Below are positions 6,218 through 7,128 of a stretch of DNA of 7,128 nucleotides, one piece after another; positions within the stretch are counted from its first letter, which is position 1, and the number at the start of each line of letters is the position of its first letter. This stretch comes from Bacteroidales bacterium. GTDB lineage: Bacteria; Bacteroidota; Bacteroidia; Bacteroidales; WCHB1-69. Both the position numbers and the translations under genes were made by a program. Under the pieces are notes generated by a model. That model was given only the letters and a program-made list of their open reading frames with translations. It had not been told where the DNA came from and did not search any database. The stretch covers positions 1 to 7,128 of the forward strand of contig JAGCRI010000145.1 in assembly GCA_017964755.1 (NCBI GenBank), written 5' to 3'.

Positions 6218-7128
6218 CTACACTTTTTTCCCCATCAATTCGAATGCGTCTGCTGCTGTGATTCTGATAGGATAGAAGCTGCCTGTTTCAAGTTTTTCGT
6301 TATCTGTTTTTTCTATGAAAACCTCATTGTCAACTTCTGGGGAGTCGAATTCCGTGCGGCCGAGGTATCCGTCTTCAAGCTCCTCATCAATTATGACTTT
6401 CATGACACTGCCTACCTTTGCGTTATTGAGTTCCGATGAGATTTTCTCCTGAATGGACATGAGTTCTTCAACGCGTCTGTTCTTTTCTGCTTGTTTAATC
6501 GGGTCGCCGAGCGGATAAGCCGGTGTGTTTTCTTCTTGCGAATATGCAAAAATACCAACCCGCTCAAAGCGCATATCTTTCAGAAACTGAGCAAGTTCCT
6601 TATGATGTTCGCGCGTTTCGATGGGATAGCCGGAAATAAGCGTGGTTCTGATAGCTATTCCCGGCACTTTGTTTCGGATATTCTCAACAAGTTTGTAAGT
6701 CTGTTGTTTTGTGCTGCCGCGTTTCATGCTCTTCAGAATGTCGTCGCTGATGTGCTGGAGCGGAATGTCAAGATAACGGCATATATTTGAATAGTCGTTC
6801 ATAACGTCAAGAATCTCGTATGGGAATCCCAACGGATAGGCATAGTGGAGCCTTATCCATTCAATGCCGTTAACTTGCGCCAAAGCACGGAGCAGTGATT
6901 CAAGATCCTTACGGTTATAGAGGTCAACACCGTAGTCGGTGAGGTCTTGCGCTATCAGCATGAGTTCCTTCACCCCGTTTTCAGCCAGCATGTGGGCTTC
7001 GCGTATTATCAGCTCTTTGGGTTTGGAGGTGAATTTGCCTCTTATTGCAGGAATTGCGCAGTATGAGCATTGGCGGTTGCAGCCCTCGGCAATTTTAAGA
7101 TAGGCATAATGTTTTGGTGACGACAGCA
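6218..7128 (-). CDS. rimO: Ribosomal protein S12 methylthiotransferase RimO, N-terminus beyond the window
   Basis: The frame stays open to the right edge, giving 302 codons of an expected roughly 430-440; the missing part is the N-terminal MTTase domain with its three cluster-binding cysteines. The first visible residues include the radical SAM motif CNRQCSYC (C-x3-C-x2-C, codons at 7058-7081) after YAYLKIAEG. The radical SAM barrel continues with ELMLIAQDLTDYGVDLY, WIRLHYAYP and IPLQHISDDILKSMKRG, all typical of the MiaB/RimO group. The C-terminus (from about VMKVIIDEE) is the TRAM domain. The ending GRTEFDSPEVDNEVFI resembles the RimO-specific pattern (R-x-x-D-x-PE-D-x-V) better than MiaB. 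RimO adds a methylthio group to an aspartate of ribosomal protein S12 using two iron-sulfur clusters and SAM. The internal ATG at 6989-6991 is not the start, because homologous sequence, including the cluster cysteines, lies upstream of it. It is the first visible gene of the likely operon. Confidence 0.95.
   Translation of the reverse strand, partial: LSSPKHYAYLKIAEGCNRQCSYCAIPAIRGKFTSKPKELIIREAHMLAENGVKELMLIAQDLTDYGVDLYNRKDLESLLRALAQVNGIEWIRLHYAYPLGFPYEILDVMNDYSNICRYLDIPLQHISDDILKSMKRGSTKQQTYKLVENIRNKVPGIAIRTTLISGYPIETREHHKELAQFLKDMRFERVGIFAYSQEENTPAYPLGDPIKQAEKNRRVEELMSIQEKISSELNNAKVGSVMKVIIDEELEDGYLGRTEFDSPEVDNEVFIEKTDNEKLETGSFYPIRITAADAFELMGKKV

Noticed and set aside
6218..6991. Treating the ATG at 6989-6991 as the start of rimO
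   Set aside because: The frame stays open upstream and encodes the radical SAM CxxxCxxC motif, so the gene extends past the window edge.
1..7128. CRISPR arrays, tRNA or rRNA genes, insertion sequences, phage or defence genes
   Set aside because: No spaced direct repeats, cloverleaf-like segments, transposase motifs or terminal inverted repeats were seen on either strand by reading; small structured RNAs cannot be excluded without a covariance search.

Overview
The window looks like a chromosomal stretch of a member of the Bacteroidota, probably order Bacteroidales. Supporting signs are a SusC/RagA-type TonB-dependent receptor fragment, a lipoprotein joining a DUF4369-like domain to a TlpA-type thioredoxin fold, and a secreted protein of the family that usually ends in a gliding-motility (type IX secretion, T9SS) C-terminal domain. 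Start sites also lack obvious Shine-Dalgarno sequences, as is usual in this phylum. No RNA gene, CRISPR array, transposon or long repeat was seen, and every convincing gene is on the minus strand.

In the direction of transcription (right to left) the order is: rimO, open at the right edge (6218-7128); a djlA-like membrane-anchored J-domain protein (5403-6209); a TlpA-type lipoprotein (4272-5387); a divergent oxaloacetate decarboxylase alpha / pyruvate carboxylase B-type protein (2408-4186); and a large secreted beta-sandwich protein (444-2387). Gaps are 8, 15, 84 and 20 bp. This fits one transcript, or two if the AT-rich 84-bp gap holds a promoter. The genes cover ribosomal protein S12 modification, chaperone assistance, envelope thiol redox, C3/C4 carboxylate metabolism and a surface protein. 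They do not form an obvious single pathway.

The left end is abnormal. Around 540-545 the reading frame of the secreted protein passes without a stop into a GC-rich segment (1-541). Read one frame over, that segment encodes about 180 residues from the C-terminal barrel of a SusC-like receptor that has no start of its own. Both genes are therefore broken at the same point. Base composition and lysine codon choice change there too. An octamer equal to the end of the common Illumina adapter (AGATCGGA) lies exactly at the join. I think a chimeric assembly join is most likely, with a genuine rearrangement as the alternative.

The most interesting biological point is the carboxyltransferase-family protein. 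It keeps the metal-binding residues of its TIM barrel and a biotinyl-type C-terminal domain, but the biotin-accepting lysine motif is replaced by Ser-Ala-Tyr-Tyr-Gly. I found no clear evidence of a wholly new multi-gene system. No gene-free stretch exceeds 300 bases.
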